DNA from: Gallibacterium genomosp. 1 | GTDB taxonomy: Bacteria; Pseudomonadota; Gammaproteobacteria; Enterobacterales; Pasteurellaceae | Direction: 5' to 3' | DNA length: 64,000 nt | NCBI RefSeq assembly: GCF_000771875.1 | Contig: NZ_JPXX01000012.1 | Location: 43,230 to 107,229, forward strand | Shown here: positions 32,779 through 44,873 of the stretch, piece after piece | Layout: every line of letters starts with the position of its first letter | Position numbering within the stretch: the first letter of the stretch is position 1 | Position numbers and translations under genes: made by a program | Notes under the pieces: model-generated | Seen by the model: the letters and a program-made list of their open reading frames with translations, nothing else | What the model was told of the DNA's origin: nothing | Database searches by the model: none

Positions 32779-33288
32779 ATGCAGAATGTAGACTTATCTC
32801 GGCGAAAATTCCTTAGTGGAAAGATCCGTGAATCAACAGTGGTAGTAAATAAAAAAACGATTTTACCGCCGTGGGCGGACAAAGAGATATTTTTCCAACA
32901 ATGTACACAATGCGGAGATTGTATTACGCAATGTGAAACGCAGGTGTTAATCAAGGATGAATGCGGTTATCCGCAGGTTTCTTTTCAGCAGTCGGAATGT
33001 ACATTTTGTCAGAAATGTGTTGAAGCCTGTCAACAACCGATATTCCGGCCGACCACAACTGAAGCTTGGCAACATAAAATTTCAATAGCAGATAATTGTT
33101 TGACTAATAAACAGGTTGAGTGCCGTAGTTGTCAGGATAGTTGTGAGTGGCGAGCGATTTTTTTTAAACCGATGTTAGGAAAAGTTGCCCAGCCACAATT
33201 GGATTTGCAAAGTTGTAATGGTTGTGGTGCTTGTGTAGCGGCTTGTCCGGTGCAGGCAATTTCAATGTTAGTACAGAATCAGATATAG
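32779..33288 (+). CDS. napF: NapF iron-sulfur protein
   Basis: Cytoplasmic ferredoxin-type protein thought to help mature or energise NapA before export. The 169 residues hold four Cys clusters, CTQCGDCITQCE, CTFCQKCVEACQ, CRSCQDSC and CNGCGACVAACP, matching E. coli NapF (164). The N-terminus (SRRKFLSGK) looks Tat-like, as is usual for NapF although it is not exported. The ribosome site is weak. It is the first gene of napFDAGHBC, whose order is the same as in Haemophilus influenzae. Confidence 0.93.
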   Translation: MQNVDLSRRKFLSGKIRESTVVVNKKTILPPWADKEIFFQQCTQCGDCITQCETQVLIKDECGYPQVSFQQSECTFCQKCVEACQQPIFRPTTTEAWQHKISIADNCLTNKQVECRSCQDSCEWRAIFFKPMLGKVAQPQLDLQSCNGCGACVAACPVQAISMLVQNQI

Positions 33289-33291
33289 AAA

Positions 33292-33567
33292 ATGACTGAA
33301 AATATTTCTATGGAAAATGCCCAAGAGTGGCACGTATGCGGTGTGGTGGTGCAAGGTCGTCCGGAAAAACTGGATCAGATTTCCGCCGCGTTGTTAGCAG
33401 TTCCGCATACTGAAATACACGGTTCCGATCCGAAGTTGGGAAAATTAGTGGTAGTAATGCAGTCACATAACCAACGGATTTTATTGGAAAATATGGAGAA
33501 CGCGCGCAATATTGACGGCGTGATCAATGTTTCTTTGGTCTATCATCAACAGGACTTAGGCGAGTGA
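33292..33567 (+). CDS. napD: NapA chaperone NapD
   Basis: Small cytoplasmic chaperone that binds the NapA Tat signal peptide and holds back export until the cofactor is inserted. Its 91 residues show the NapD fold signature: WHVCGVVVQGRPEKLDQI, then PHTEIHGSD and KLVVVMQS. It lies 3 bases after napF and 15 before napA, so the gene order places chaperone before client. Confidence 0.93.
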   Translation: MTENISMENAQEWHVCGVVVQGRPEKLDQISAALLAVPHTEIHGSDPKLGKLVVVMQSHNQRILLENMENARNIDGVINVSLVYHQQDLGE

Positions 33568-33582
33568 TTTTTTAGTGGGGAG

Positions 33583-36066
33583 ATGATGATGAATTTAAGT
33601 CGACGCGATTTTATGAAAGCCAATGCGGCAACAGCAGCCGCAGCGGCGATCGGTATGACAATTCCTATCAAAAATGTTGAAGCGGCAGATACTTCAATCA
33701 GATGGGAAAAAGGGGTATGTCGTTTCTGTGGTACCGGATGCGGCGTATTAGTGGGGACTCAAAATGGTCGAGTTGTGGCATCACAAGGTGATCCGGATGC
33801 GGAAGTAAACCGCGGTTTAAACTGTATTAAAGGATACTTCTTGCCAAAAATTATGTACGGAAAAGACCGTTTAACCCAACCGATGTTAAGAATGAAAGAC
33901 GGTAAATATGCCAAAGATGGCGAATTCCAGCCGGTAAGTTGGGATGTTGCTTTTAAAACAATGGCGGAAAAATTTAAAGCGGCGATGGCGAAAAATGGTA
34001 AAAACGCTGTTGGTTGTTTCACTTCCGGACAATCTACTATATGGGAAGGTTATGCTTTAAATAAATTATTTAAAGCCGGTTTGCGTTCTAACAATGTTGA
34101 TCCGAATGCGCGACACTGTATGGCTTCTGCTGCAGTTGCCTTTATGCGCACTTTCGGTATTGATGAGCCTATGGGCTGTTATAACGATATTGAACAGGCG
34201 GATGTCATGGTGCTTTGGGGCTCAAATATGGCGGAAATGCACCCTATTTTGTGGTCACGTATTTCCGACCGTCGTTTATCCAATCCGGATTGCAAGATTG
34301 CCGTACTTTCTACTTTTGAACATCGCAGTTTTGAATTAGCGGATTATGGGTTGGTATTTACCCCGCAATCTGACTTGGCAATTTTGAACTATATCGCTAA
34401 CTACATCATTCAAAATAATGCAGTCAATGAAGATTTTGTCAGCAAACACGCCGTTTTCAAAAAAGCAGCGACCGATATCGGTTATGGTTTGCGCCCAACT
34501 GATCCGCGTGAAAAAGCAGCGAAAAATCCGGGCAGCGACAAAATGGAAAACTTCACTTTTGAAGAATTCAAAGCATTTGTTTCCGAATATACATTAGAGA
34601 AAGCACACGAACTCAGTGGTGTGGATAAAGGCTTATTGGAAGAATTGGCGAAAATTTATGCCGATCCGAATAAGAAAGTGGTCTCTTTCTGGACAATGGG
34701 CTTTAACCAACATACACGTGGCGTGTGGGTAAACCAAATGATGTACAACGTGCATCTATTAACCGGCAAAATCTCTAAACCGGGTTGTGGGCCGTTCTCG
34801 TTAACCGGTCAGCCTTCCGCTTGTGGTACAGCGCGTGAAGTGGGAACTTTCGCTCACCGTTTGCCGGCGGATTTAGTGGTCACCAATCCTAAACATCGTG
34901 AACACACAGAACAACTTTGGAAGATTCCGGCTGGTGTTATTTCCGATAAAGTCGGTTATCACGCAGTGCTACAGGATCGTATGCTCAAAGATCGTAAGAT
35001 GAATGTGCTTTGGGTAATGTGTAATAACAATATGCAGGCTGGGCCGAACATCAATCAGGAACGTTTGCCTGGTTGGCGTGATCCGGAAAACTTTATTATT
35101 GTTTCCGACCCATATCCGACATTAAGTGCGATTTCTGCCGATTTGATGTTGCCAACCTCAATGTGGGTAGAAAAAGAGGGAGCTTACGGTAATGCGGAAC
35201 GCCGTACTCAATTCTGGCATCAGATGGTGAAAGGACCGGGTGAATCTAAATCCGACTTGTGGCAATTAGTAGAATTTTCTAAATATTTCACCACTGATGA
35301 AATGTGGCCGGCAGAAATTTTAGAGAAAAATCCTGAGTTTAAAGGTAAAACACTTTATGAAGTGTTGTTTACCAACGGTCAAGTTAATAAATATCCGAAC
35401 AGCGAAATCGGTGATCATCCGAATGATGAAGCGGAACATTTCGGTTATTACATCCAAAAAGGATTATTTGAAGAGTACGCCTCTTTCGGTCGTGGTCACG
35501 GTCACGATTTAGCACCGTTTGATATGTATCATAAAGCGCGCGGTTTACGTTGGCCGGTGGTTGACGGTAAAGAAACATTATGGCGTTACCGTGAAGGCTA
35601 TGATCCATATGTTAAAGCCGGTGAAGAAGTCAGCTTCTATGGTAAACCGGACAAACGTGCCGTCATTCTTGCTGCACCTTATGAGCCGCCTGCGGAAGTA
35701 CCGGATCAAGAGTATGATTTGTGGTTATCGACCGGTCGTGTTCTTGAACATTGGCATACTGGTACTATGACTCGTCGTGTGCCGGAATTGCATCGTGCAT
35801 TTCCTACTAATGTGCTTTATATGCACCCATTGGATGCAAAAGATCGTGGGTTACGTCACGGCGATAAGGCTGTGATAGCTTCTCGTCGTGGACAGATGGA
35901 AACCATTATTGATACTCGTGGACGAAATAAACCACCAAGAGGTTTAGTGTTTACTACATTCTTTGATCAAGGACAGTTAACCAACTTGCTGACATTGGAT
36001 GCAACGGATCCAATTTCTAAAGAAACTGATTTTAAGAAATGTGCGGTTAAAGTCACTAAAATCTAA
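33583..36066 (+). CDS. napA: Periplasmic nitrate reductase, catalytic subunit NapA
   Basis: Reduces nitrate to nitrite in the periplasm, with a bis-MGD molybdenum cofactor and one [4Fe-4S] cluster; electrons come from NapC through NapB. The protein is about 827 residues. The Tat signal is [19 protein letters not shown], cut near VEAAD. The cluster motif is [13 protein letters not shown] with the fourth Cys in LNCIKGYF. The Mo-ligand Cys is in [11 protein letters not shown]. Three ATGs follow one another at 33583, 33586 and 33589; the GGGGAG site (33577-33582) suits either of the last two best. It is intact across its whole length. Confidence 0.97.
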   Translation: MMMNLSRRDFMKANAATAAAAAIGMTIPIKNVEAADTSIRWEKGVCRFCGTGCGVLVGTQNGRVVASQGDPDAEVNRGLNCIKGYFLPKIMYGKDRLTQPMLRMKDGKYAKDGEFQPVSWDVAFKTMAEKFKAAMAKNGKNAVGCFTSGQSTIWEGYALNKLFKAGLRSNNVDPNARHCMASAAVAFMRTFGIDEPMGCYNDIEQADVMVLWGSNMAEMHPILWSRISDRRLSNPDCKIAVLSTFEHRSFELADYGLVFTPQSDLAILNYIANYIIQNNAVNEDFVSKHAVFKKAATDIGYGLRPTDPREKAAKNPGSDKMENFTFEEFKAFVSEYTLEKAHELSGVDKGLLEELAKIYADPNKKVVSFWTMGFNQHTRGVWVNQMMYNVHLLTGKISKPGCGPFSLTGQPSACGTAREVGTFAHRLPADLVVTNPKHREHTEQLWKIPAGVISDKVGYHAVLQDRMLKDRKMNVLWVMCNNNMQAGPNINQERLPGWRDPENFIIVSDPYPTLSAISADLMLPTSMWVEKEGAYGNAERRTQFWHQMVKGPGESKSDLWQLVEFSKYFTTDEMWPAEILEKNPEFKGKTLYEVLFTNGQVNKYPNSEIGDHPNDEAEHFGYYIQKGLFEEYASFGRGHGHDLAPFDMYHKARGLRWPVVDGKETLWRYREGYDPYVKAGEEVSFYGKPDKRAVILAAPYEPPAEVPDQEYDLWLSTGRVLEHWHTGTMTRRVPELHRAFPTNVLYMHPLDAKDRGLRHGDKAVIASRRGQMETIIDTRGRNKPPRGLVFTTFFDQGQLTNLLTLDATDPISKETDFKKCAVKVTKI

Positions 36067-36095
36067 ACAAAATTAATAGTTTAGTTGGAGTGGTG

Positions 36096-36851
36096 ATGAG
36101 TAAAGAGCGTGTAATTACCCCAGAACGTCGACGTTTCTTAAAAGATGCTACTAAAACAGTCGGTGGATTGGCAAGTTTAGGTATTTTGCTTGGATTGCCG
36201 CAAAAGCAGAGCTTAGCGAAAGATGGCGTAGCATTACGCCCTCCGTTTGCTTTGAGTGATGAGCAACAGTTTGCCGAAGCCTGTATTCGCTGTGGACAGT
36301 GTGTGCAGGCTTGCCCATACGATATGCTTTATTTAGCATCGTGGGTTTCTGATTTACAGGCAGGAACTCCCTATTTTATTGCGCGTAAAAAACCGTGCGA
36401 AATGTGCGAGGATATTCCTTGTGCGAAAGCTTGCCCGAGCGGTGCATTGGATGCGAATGCCGATGATATTAATCAGGCAAGAATGGGGTTGGCGGTGCTG
36501 CTTGATCACGAAACCTGCCTTAACTGGCAAGGTTTACGCTGTGATGTTTGTTATCGTGTCTGCCCGTTAATCGATAAAGCGATTACGCTGGAAATGCAAC
36601 ATAACGAACGCACCGGCAAACACGCCTATCTCATTCCGACAGTGCATTCCGATGCCTGTACCGGCTGTGGTAAATGTGAAGAGGCTTGTGTGTTGGAAGA
36701 AGCGGCGATCAAAGTGTTGCCGATGCAGTTGGCAAAAGGGGTTCTCGGGCATCATTACCGTTTCGGTTGGCAAGAAAAAGATAAGGCAGGTCATTCGTTG
36801 TTTGAAGGCGAAACCATCAGTTTGCCAGTACGACAACCGGAGGTGAAATAA
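36096..36851 (+). CDS. napG: NapG ferredoxin-type quinol dehydrogenase subunit
   Basis: Periplasmic iron-sulfur protein that, with NapH, passes electrons from quinol towards NapC and NapA. The ATG at 36096 with a TTGGAG site (36085-36090) gives 251 residues; the open frame starts with GTG at 36090. A Tat signal ([15 protein letters not shown]) is followed by four [4Fe-4S] motifs: [35 protein letters not shown] and [11 protein letters not shown]. Its stop overlaps the napH start (TAATG), so the two are made together. Confidence 0.95.
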   Translation: MSKERVITPERRRFLKDATKTVGGLASLGILLGLPQKQSLAKDGVALRPPFALSDEQQFAEACIRCGQCVQACPYDMLYLASWVSDLQAGTPYFIARKKPCEMCEDIPCAKACPSGALDANADDINQARMGLAVLLDHETCLNWQGLRCDVCYRVCPLIDKAITLEMQHNERTGKHAYLIPTVHSDACTGCGKCEEACVLEEAAIKVLPMQLAKGVLGHHYRFGWQEKDKAGHSLFEGETISLPVRQPEVK

Positions 36852-37714
36852 TGGCGAACTCACCAAAAGAGGCAGGAAAAGAGGCTAGACAAAAATTGGG
36901 TTGGTGGCACGCCAATCGTTTTTTGTTGTTACGTCGTTTAAGTCAATTCAGTATCTTGGCGATGTTTTTGAGTGGGCCTTTATTTAATGTTTGGATTTTA
37001 AAAGGAAATTATAGTGGCAGTATGCTGCTAGATACTATTCCTTTAACTGATCCATTAATTACTTTGGAGAGTTTAGCCAGTGGTTTTCTTCCAAGTTTGA
37101 CGAGCTTAATCGGCGTTGTCATTGTGATTGCCTTTTATGCGATTGTCGGTAGTAAAGTGTTCTGCGGCTGGTGTTGCCCTTTGAATGTGGTCACCGACAG
37201 TGCGGCTTGGTTACGGCGCAAATTGGGCTGGCGACAAACATTAAAGCTTTCACGTAATTTACGTTATTGGCTGTTAGCCTTAATTTTAATTGGCAGTGCA
37301 ATCAGCGGCACATTATTGTGGGAGTGGCTGAATCCGGTGGCAGCGTTAGGACGCGGCTTAATCTTCGGTTTCGGTGCCGGTATCTGGTTGATTGTGGCTG
37401 TATTTGTGTTTGATTTATTAGTGGTGGAACACGGTTGGTGCGGGCATTTATGTCCGATTGGCGCAACTTATGGCGTGATTGGTGCCAAAGGCATTATCCG
37501 CGTAAAAGTGATCGATCGGCAGCGTTGTGATAACTGTATGGATTGTTATAACGTCTGTCCTGAACCACAAGTTTTACGTTCACCATTACACGGTAAAAAA
37601 GACGAAAGCCAACTTGTGCTTTCCAAAGATTGTATCAGTTGCGGACGTTGTCTTGACGTATGTGCTGAAAATGTTTTTAAGTTTTCGACAAGATTTAATC
37701 CTTCTCAGGAGTGA
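36851..37714 (+). CDS. napH: NapH membrane quinol dehydrogenase subunit
   Basis: Inner-membrane partner of NapG that oxidises quinol, mainly ubiquinol in E. coli. Its 287 residues carry four membrane helices (about 28-46, 85-103, 134-152 and 172-192) with the conserved CGWCCPLN and CGHLCPIG motifs. Two ferredoxin motifs follow near the C-terminus, CDNCMDCYNVCPEP and CISCGRCLDVC, facing the cytoplasm. It overlaps napG by one base and ends 3 bases before napB. Confidence 0.95.
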   Translation: MANSPKEAGKEARQKLGWWHANRFLLLRRLSQFSILAMFLSGPLFNVWILKGNYSGSMLLDTIPLTDPLITLESLASGFLPSLTSLIGVVIVIAFYAIVGSKVFCGWCCPLNVVTDSAAWLRRKLGWRQTLKLSRNLRYWLLALILIGSAISGTLLWEWLNPVAALGRGLIFGFGAGIWLIVAVFVFDLLVVEHGWCGHLCPIGATYGVIGAKGIIRVKVIDRQRCDNCMDCYNVCPEPQVLRSPLHGKKDESQLVLSKDCISCGRCLDVCAENVFKFSTRFNPSQE

Positions 37715-37717
37715 AAA

Positions 37718-38188
37718 ATGGTAAAAAAAATCAAAGTATTCTCTGCCACCGGTTTGTTGTTGGCGAGCTTATTCTCTGTATCGGTACTTGCTGCAGAAGA
37801 AAATCCCAATAATGTTCCTTTAGAAAAAGAGGGTATTCCTATGGCAAATGCGGCAGAAAATGTTGCACCAGCAGTGCATAATGTACCGAAAGAACAGAAT
37901 GCACCAGCATTAAACTATGTGAATCAGCCACCGCTTATCCCTCATAGCGTTAGCGGTATGCAGGTGACTAAAAATGTAAACCAATGTTTAAATTGCCATA
38001 GTGTGGAAAATTCGCGTATTACCGGGGCAACTCGTATCAGCCCGACTCACTTTATGTCACGTGACGGTGCGATTTCGCCGAATACATCGCCAAGACGTTA
38101 TTTCTGTTTGCAGTGCCACGTGCCGCAAACAGATGCTAAAGCGATTGTGCCTAATGAATTTAAACCGTTGCCGGGTTACGGACAATAA
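37718..38188 (+). CDS. napB: NapB dihaem cytochrome c subunit
   Basis: Small periplasmic electron-transfer subunit that forms a complex with NapA. The 156 residues start with a Sec signal peptide (about 1-26, ending VLAAEE). Two CxxCH haem sites are present, Cys90 in CLNCH and Cys130 in CLQCH, with distal His residues in IPHS and SPTHFMSRD. It is translated right after napH, and napC follows 10 bases later. Confidence 0.95.
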   Translation: MVKKIKVFSATGLLLASLFSVSVLAAEENPNNVPLEKEGIPMANAAENVAPAVHNVPKEQNAPALNYVNQPPLIPHSVSGMQVTKNVNQCLNCHSVENSRITGATRISPTHFMSRDGAISPNTSPRRYFCLQCHVPQTDAKAIVPNEFKPLPGYGQ

Positions 38189-38198
38189 GAGGTAAACT

Positions 38199-38816
38199 AT
38201 GACAACAGAAAAAAAACCGAATATTATCAAGCGTTTTTGGAAATGGTTTAGAAGCCCGAGCAAAATTGCAGTCGGTACGTTGTTAGTGGTGGCGTTTATT
38301 GCCGGTATCGTTTCTTGGGTCGGATTTAACTATTCACTTGAGCAGACCAACACTGAAGAGTTCTGTGCAAGCTGCCATACCAACGATGTCTATCCGGAAT
38401 ATTTGCATACCGCGCACTATCAAAACCGTAGCGGTGTCAGTGCAAGTTGTCCTGATTGCCACGTTCCGCACGAATTTATTCCGAAAATTGTGCGTAAAAT
38501 TAAAGCGGCACGTGAGGTTTATGCCTATTATATGGGTTACACCGACACGTTGGAAAAATTCAATCAGCGTCGTGCGCATATGGCAGAACGTGAATGGGAG
38601 CGTATGAAAGCCAACAATTCACAGGAATGCCGTAACTGTCATAAAATTGACCGTATGGACTTCTCTCAACAAAAATCAGTGGCTGCCAGAATGCACGAAT
38701 TGGCGATTAAAGAAAATCGCACTTGTATTGACTGCCACAAAGGTATTGCACATCAACTTCCTGATATGAAAGGTTTACCGCCAACATTCAGTAATGTGAA
38801 AGAACAGGATAAATAA
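38199..38816 (+). CDS. napC: NapC tetrahaem cytochrome c quinol dehydrogenase
   Basis: Membrane-anchored cytochrome of the NapC/NirT family that oxidises quinol, typically menaquinol, and reduces NapB. Its 205 residues have one N-terminal anchor (about 21-45) and four haem motifs: CASCH, CPDCH, CRNCH and CIDCH. The other ligands, including the conserved HT and QxxxH-type residues, lie between them. It is the last gene of the operon and is followed by a strong terminator. Having both NapGH and NapC allows electrons from two quinol types. Confidence 0.95.
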   Translation: MTTEKKPNIIKRFWKWFRSPSKIAVGTLLVVAFIAGIVSWVGFNYSLEQTNTEEFCASCHTNDVYPEYLHTAHYQNRSGVSASCPDCHVPHEFIPKIVRKIKAAREVYAYYMGYTDTLEKFNQRRAHMAEREWERMKANNSQECRNCHKIDRMDFSQQKSVAARMHELAIKENRTCIDCHKGIAHQLPDMKGLPPTFSNVKEQDK

Positions 38817-38842
38817 GCGTTAGGCGCTTGGTGGAAAAAAGG

Positions 38843-38873
38843 AATGGTGTCGAAATTTCGACACCATTTTTTT
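38843..38873 (+). terminator. Rho-independent terminator of the nap operon
   Basis: A perfect palindrome with arms AATGGTGTCGAAA (38843-38855) and TTTCGACACCATT (38856-38868) is followed by a T run. Any loop forms by opening the central bases. Confidence 0.9.
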
Positions 38874-38967
38874 GTTTAACACAGAGAGAAATGGTAATCG
38901 TATTAAGCAAAAAAGTTCTTAAGTATGTGCAAATCGATGCGCAAAGTTTGCCACTTTTATTAGCCTA

Positions 38968-39008
38968 GTGCTGTAAAACTCTGTCCTTCATGATAGGGAG
39001 GATGTCAA
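38968..39008 (+). repeat. Solo IS200/IS605-type end, MITE-like remnant
   Basis: GTGCTGTAAAACTCTGTCCT resembles the left end of the element at 23051 (two differences in 20), and GGGAGGATGTCAA a few bases later is the same as its right end at about 24113-24125. The two ends meet with nothing between them. The remaining bases of 38874-39071 show no gene. Confidence 0.65.
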
Positions 39009-39071
39009 TGATAAAAAGGTAAACAAATTTGTCTATTAAAATGATAGATTTTACTGGGAAGTGCTAAACGA

Positions 39072-39100
39072 CAAAAGCCAAGTCAGTAACGACTTGGCTT
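39072..39100 (-). terminator. Terminator of the argCBH operon
   Basis: AGCCAAGTC (39076-39084) pairs with GACTTGGCT (39091-39099); on the minus strand the hairpin is followed by TTTTG. It lies 23 bases after the argH stop. Confidence 0.75.
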
Positions 39101-39122
39101 AAATTTAAGATAAATAAGAAAA

Positions 39123-40496
39123 TTATTTAATTAATTGTTTCGCTTCTTCAATTGCTTCAGCGACACGTTGCGGTGAAACACCACCTTTAGCACAACGTTT
39201 ATTTAAACAGGATTCCAAAGAGAGAATCGCATACACATCTTCGCTGATGACATCGCTGAAACGTCTAAATTCATCGACACGTAACTCTTCCAACGCTTTG
39301 GATTTGCTAATCGCATAAACCACTGCTTCACCGACAATATGATGAGAATCACGGAAAGGAACACCCTTCGCAACTAAATAATCGGCAAGTTCGGTGGCAT
39401 TTGAGTAGCCTTTCAAGGCGGCGTTACGTGTTTTTTCTTGATGCACTTTGATGTCTTCAAGCACTAATGCCGCCATATCAAGGCAAGCGTGCCAAGTGTC
39501 AAGCGCATCAAAAATGCCCTCTTTATCTTCTTGCATATCTTTGTTGTAGGCGAGCGGTAAACCTTTGACCGTTACCAACATTCCGTTTAATGCGCCGATA
39601 ACACGTCCGGCTTTACCACGAATTAATTCGCAAGCATCCGGATTTTTCTTTTGTGGCATTAATGAAGAACCGGAGGTGACGCGATCGGATAATTCAAGGA
39701 AATTGGCTTCACCGCTGTTAAAGATAATTAAATCTTCGGCATAACGGGAAAGATGCACCATACTTAACGAGGCGGTTGCCAACAGTTCAATGATGTGATC
39801 ACGATCGGAAACGCTGTCTAAGCTGTTGCGAGTGGCACGTTGAAAACCGAGATCTTTCGCCAACTGCTCACGATCGACTGCATAAGCTGTTCCTGCCAAA
39901 GCACCCGAACCTAACGGGCAGGTGTCCAAACGGCGATAAGCATCGGCAAGGCGAGAAAAATCACGTTCCAACATTTCAAAATATGCCATACACCAGTGGG
40001 CAAAAGTGATTGGTTGAGCGCGTTGTAAATGCGTGTAGCCCGGCATTACCGTATTTTGGTTATTTTCCGCAGTAACAATAAGTTGGCTTTGTAAATGGCG
40101 AATAGATTGTTGCAAAGAGGTGATCTCCTGTTTGCACCATAATTTAATATCCAACGCCACCTGATCGTTACGGCTACGACCGGTGTGCAATTTTTTACCG
40201 AGATCGCCCACTTTTTCAATCAGCTTACTTTCCACCCAACTATGAATATCTTCCGCATCATCCTGCAGAATCATTTCCGGGTTATTTGCCACCGCCTCTT
40301 TCAGTTCAAGCAGTGCCGCTTCAACCTGTTTCTGTTCCGCTGCGCTGAAAACATTCACGCTGACCAGTGCTTTCGACCAGCCAATAGAACCTTCGATATC
40401 CTGTTGTGCCAACCGATAATCGAAACGTAATGAATCATTAAAATTTTTAAAACGTTGATCCGCCGCTTGTGTAAAACGACCGCCCCAAAGTGCCAT
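39123..40496 (-). CDS. argH: Argininosuccinate lyase
   Basis: Last step of arginine synthesis: cleaves argininosuccinate to arginine and fumarate. The 457 residues match the family (E. coli 457). The fumarase/aspartase superfamily signature [12 protein letters not shown] is present, as are [13 protein letters not shown] (substrate binding) and [14 protein letters not shown] with the catalytic His. A GAGG site precedes the ATG. It lies 80 bases after argB, with a hairpin in the gap, and is read with argC and argB. Confidence 0.97.
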   Translation of the reverse strand: MALWGGRFTQAADQRFKNFNDSLRFDYRLAQQDIEGSIGWSKALVSVNVFSAAEQKQVEAALLELKEAVANNPEMILQDDAEDIHSWVESKLIEKVGDLGKKLHTGRSRNDQVALDIKLWCKQEITSLQQSIRHLQSQLIVTAENNQNTVMPGYTHLQRAQPITFAHWCMAYFEMLERDFSRLADAYRRLDTCPLGSGALAGTAYAVDREQLAKDLGFQRATRNSLDSVSDRDHIIELLATASLSMVHLSRYAEDLIIFNSGEANFLELSDRVTSGSSLMPQKKNPDACELIRGKAGRVIGALNGMLVTVKGLPLAYNKDMQEDKEGIFDALDTWHACLDMAALVLEDIKVHQEKTRNAALKGYSNATELADYLVAKGVPFRDSHHIVGEAVVYAISKSKALEELRVDEFRRFSDVISEDVYAILSLESCLNKRCAKGGVSPQRVAEAIEEAKQLIK

Positions 40497-40508
40497 AATT
40501 TATTCCTC

Positions 40509-40535
40509 AAAAAACGAAACCGCCAAAGCCGGCGG
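40509..40535 (-). terminator. Hairpin with T-rich tail between argB and argH
   Basis: Read on the minus strand, CCGCC (40535-40531) pairs with GGCGG (40524-40520), and the T-rich TTTCGTTTTTT follows just before the argH ribosome site. It could act as a partial terminator, attenuator or RNA-stability hairpin. Confidence 0.4.
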
Positions 40536-40576
40536 CATGCTTTATCATTAAGATCATTAAGTTTTTTTGCACCGAA

Positions 40577-41350
40577 TTAAGGTGCAATTCTTGTGCCAAT
40601 ACGTTGTCCGGAAAATAAATCTACTAATTTTTCCGGTTTTTTCCAGTTTGCAATTTCAATGGCTTGATTTAATGCTTGTGCTGCAGTTAGAGCCGCTTTC
40701 ACCTTGACAATCATACCATCTGTAATCACTTGTTCTGCAATTAATTTTTCGATTTGATCCGTATTCAGTTCGGCAATCAGGTTTTTTTGCTGATCAAGCA
40801 CACCATCAACATCAGATAACATCACTAATTCGGCTTGCAACAAAGTTGCAATCGCGGTGGCTGCCTGATCGGCATTAACATTCATTAGCCGACCGTCATC
40901 ATCAATCGCAATTGAGCTGATAATCGGTAGAAAATCCGCCTTTAAAAGGGTATTTAATAAAGCAGCCTGTTTAGGTTGAACGGTTGCAACGTGTCCTAAT
41001 TCCGCATCAAGTTGTGTTGCAGTGGTTAAATTACCATCTCCCAAGCTTAAACCTACAGCTATCAAACCAGCAGTTTTTGCCATCGCAACCAATTTTTTAT
41101 TGGCAATTCCGGCTAATGCACCGGTAATAATATCAATTTGATCTGCCGGTGTAACGCGTAAACCCTGTTTTTTCTTTACCGGCAGATTTAAACGTTGCAT
41201 TAGTTCGTCAACAATACAACCGCCGCCGTGGACAATCACAATTTGTCGCTGTTGTGTGCGTTTAAATTGTGCCAATGTTGAAATCAGATTTTGCATAGCT
41301 TGCGGTGTATCCAGCAATGCACCGCCAACTTTAATAACTAATGGTTTCAT
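40577..41350 (-). CDS. argB: Acetylglutamate kinase
   Basis: Phosphorylates N-acetylglutamate, the second step of arginine synthesis. The 257 residues match the short, arginine-insensitive form of E. coli (258) rather than the longer feedback-inhibited type. The amino-acid kinase glycine loops are visible: VIKVGGALLD and IVHGGGCIVDELM at the N-terminus, then VNADQAATAIA and MLSDVDGVL. It starts 4 bases after argC. Confidence 0.96.
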   Translation of the reverse strand: MKPLVIKVGGALLDTPQAMQNLISTLAQFKRTQQRQIVIVHGGGCIVDELMQRLNLPVKKKQGLRVTPADQIDIITGALAGIANKKLVAMAKTAGLIAVGLSLGDGNLTTATQLDAELGHVATVQPKQAALLNTLLKADFLPIISSIAIDDDGRLMNVNADQAATAIATLLQAELVMLSDVDGVLDQQKNLIAELNTDQIEKLIAEQVITDGMIVKVKAALTAAQALNQAIEIANWKKPEKLVDLFSGQRIGTRIAP

Positions 41351-41354
41351 TGTG

Positions 41355-42362
41355 TTAAATTAATCCTAAAGTTGGTTCAAAACCGAAACGAATATTGGCA
41401 CATTGAACCGCTTGTGCCGCTGCGCCTTTTAATAGGTTGTCTTCCGCACCGACAATAATAATATGTTGATCTTTAATCGCAAAAGCGATATCGCAATAAG
41501 GCGTGAATTCCACCGCTTTAATGCTTGGAAAACCTTTGTCATAAAGACGCACTAACGGTTTATCGTGATAAGCCTGTTCAAATGCAGATTTCACTCGTTG
41601 TGTATCGACATTCGCTTTTAATTTTGCCGTAATTGTCGCCAAAATACCACGTTTAAAGTTGCCCAAATGTGGGGTGAAAATCACTTCTCTGCCTAAATGA
41701 GTGGCGATTTCCGGTTGATGGCGATGGGTAAATACGCCGTAAGGATTGAGGCTGACTTCGCAAAAACTGGAGGTGAGGCTGGCTTTGCGACCGGCACCGC
41801 TGACACCGCTGACCGCATTGATGATCGGTAATTGTTGTTCATCTAACAAGTCATTTTCAATTAACGGTTTAAGGCAAAGTTGTGAAACGGTCGGATAACA
41901 ACCGGCAACGGCAACCAAATCGGTTTGTTTAATCTGCTGTTCATTCCATTCCGCCAAACCGTAAACCGCCTTTTCCAATAATTGTGGATATTGGTGTTCA
42001 AAGCCGTAAAATTTTTGGTAGAACTCGGCATTGTTCACGCGGTAAGCACCGGATAAATCGAACACTTTGCAATCACCGGCTAAAAAGATGGGTGCGAGGC
42101 GGTGGCTTACTTCGTGAGCAGTAGCAAGAAAAACGCAATCTGCATATTTAGCCAATTCAGTTAAATCTTGTGGTAATGGTTGTAAAGGTAAATCAACAAC
42201 GTTTTTTAGTTGTGGATAAATCTCGGAAATAGGTTTATCTTTATCCAGACTGTTTTCAGAAACATAGAGTCCGCAAAGTTCAAATTGTGGATGTTTAGTA
42301 ATAATGTTGGCGAGTTCAGCTCCTGTATAACCACTCGCCCCAATGATGAGTGTTTTTAGCAT
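41355..42362 (-). CDS. argC: N-acetyl-gamma-glutamyl-phosphate reductase
   Basis: NADPH-dependent reduction of N-acetylglutamyl phosphate to the semialdehyde, third step of arginine synthesis. The 335 residues (E. coli 334) have the nucleotide-binding [13 protein letters not shown] at the N-terminus and the catalytic Cys in [12 protein letters not shown]. The conserved HRHQPEI and [12 protein letters not shown] follow. It is the first gene of argCBH and diverges from argE across a short region with two ARG boxes. Confidence 0.96.
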   Translation of the reverse strand: MLKTLIIGASGYTGAELANIITKHPQFELCGLYVSENSLDKDKPISEIYPQLKNVVDLPLQPLPQDLTELAKYADCVFLATAHEVSHRLAPIFLAGDCKVFDLSGAYRVNNAEFYQKFYGFEHQYPQLLEKAVYGLAEWNEQQIKQTDLVAVAGCYPTVSQLCLKPLIENDLLDEQQLPIINAVSGVSGAGRKASLTSSFCEVSLNPYGVFTHRHQPEIATHLGREVIFTPHLGNFKRGILATITAKLKANVDTQRVKSAFEQAYHDKPLVRLYDKGFPSIKAVEFTPYCDIAFAIKDQHIIIVGAEDNLLKGAAAQAVQCANIRFGFEPTLGLI

Positions 42363-42376
42363 AGTAAATAAAATAA

Positions 42377-42411
42377 TGATTAATTATGCTAATATTTTGC
42401 ATAATTATTTT
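42377..42411. promoter_or_regulatory. Tandem ARG boxes (ArgR operator) between argC and argE
   Basis: TGATTAATTATGCT (42377-42390) and TGCATAATTATTTT (42398-42411) each match the TGNATWWWWATNCA core at 12 of 14 positions. Their starts are 21 bases apart, the spacing of paired ARG boxes that bind one ArgR hexamer. The pair lies between the divergent argC and argE starts, so it could repress both. Confidence 0.7.
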
Positions 42412-42440
42412 ATTTGAATCAATGTTTATTTGAGGTAAAT

Positions 42441-44762
<2,322 letters not shown>

Positions 44763-44765
44763 TCC

Positions 44766-44795
44766 TCGACAATTTGTTGCAATTAGGGCTATAAT
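44766..44795 (+). promoter_or_regulatory. Probable sigma-70 promoter of ppa
   Basis: TCGACA (44766-44771) and TATAAT (44790-44795) are 18 bases apart, upstream of ppa. Confidence 0.6.
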
Positions 44796-44873
44796 CGCAA
44801 CGTTTTTATAGGGCAATGCCTTATAAAATGCCCTATATACTGAATGATTAACTTTTCTTAGAAGGAATAAAAA

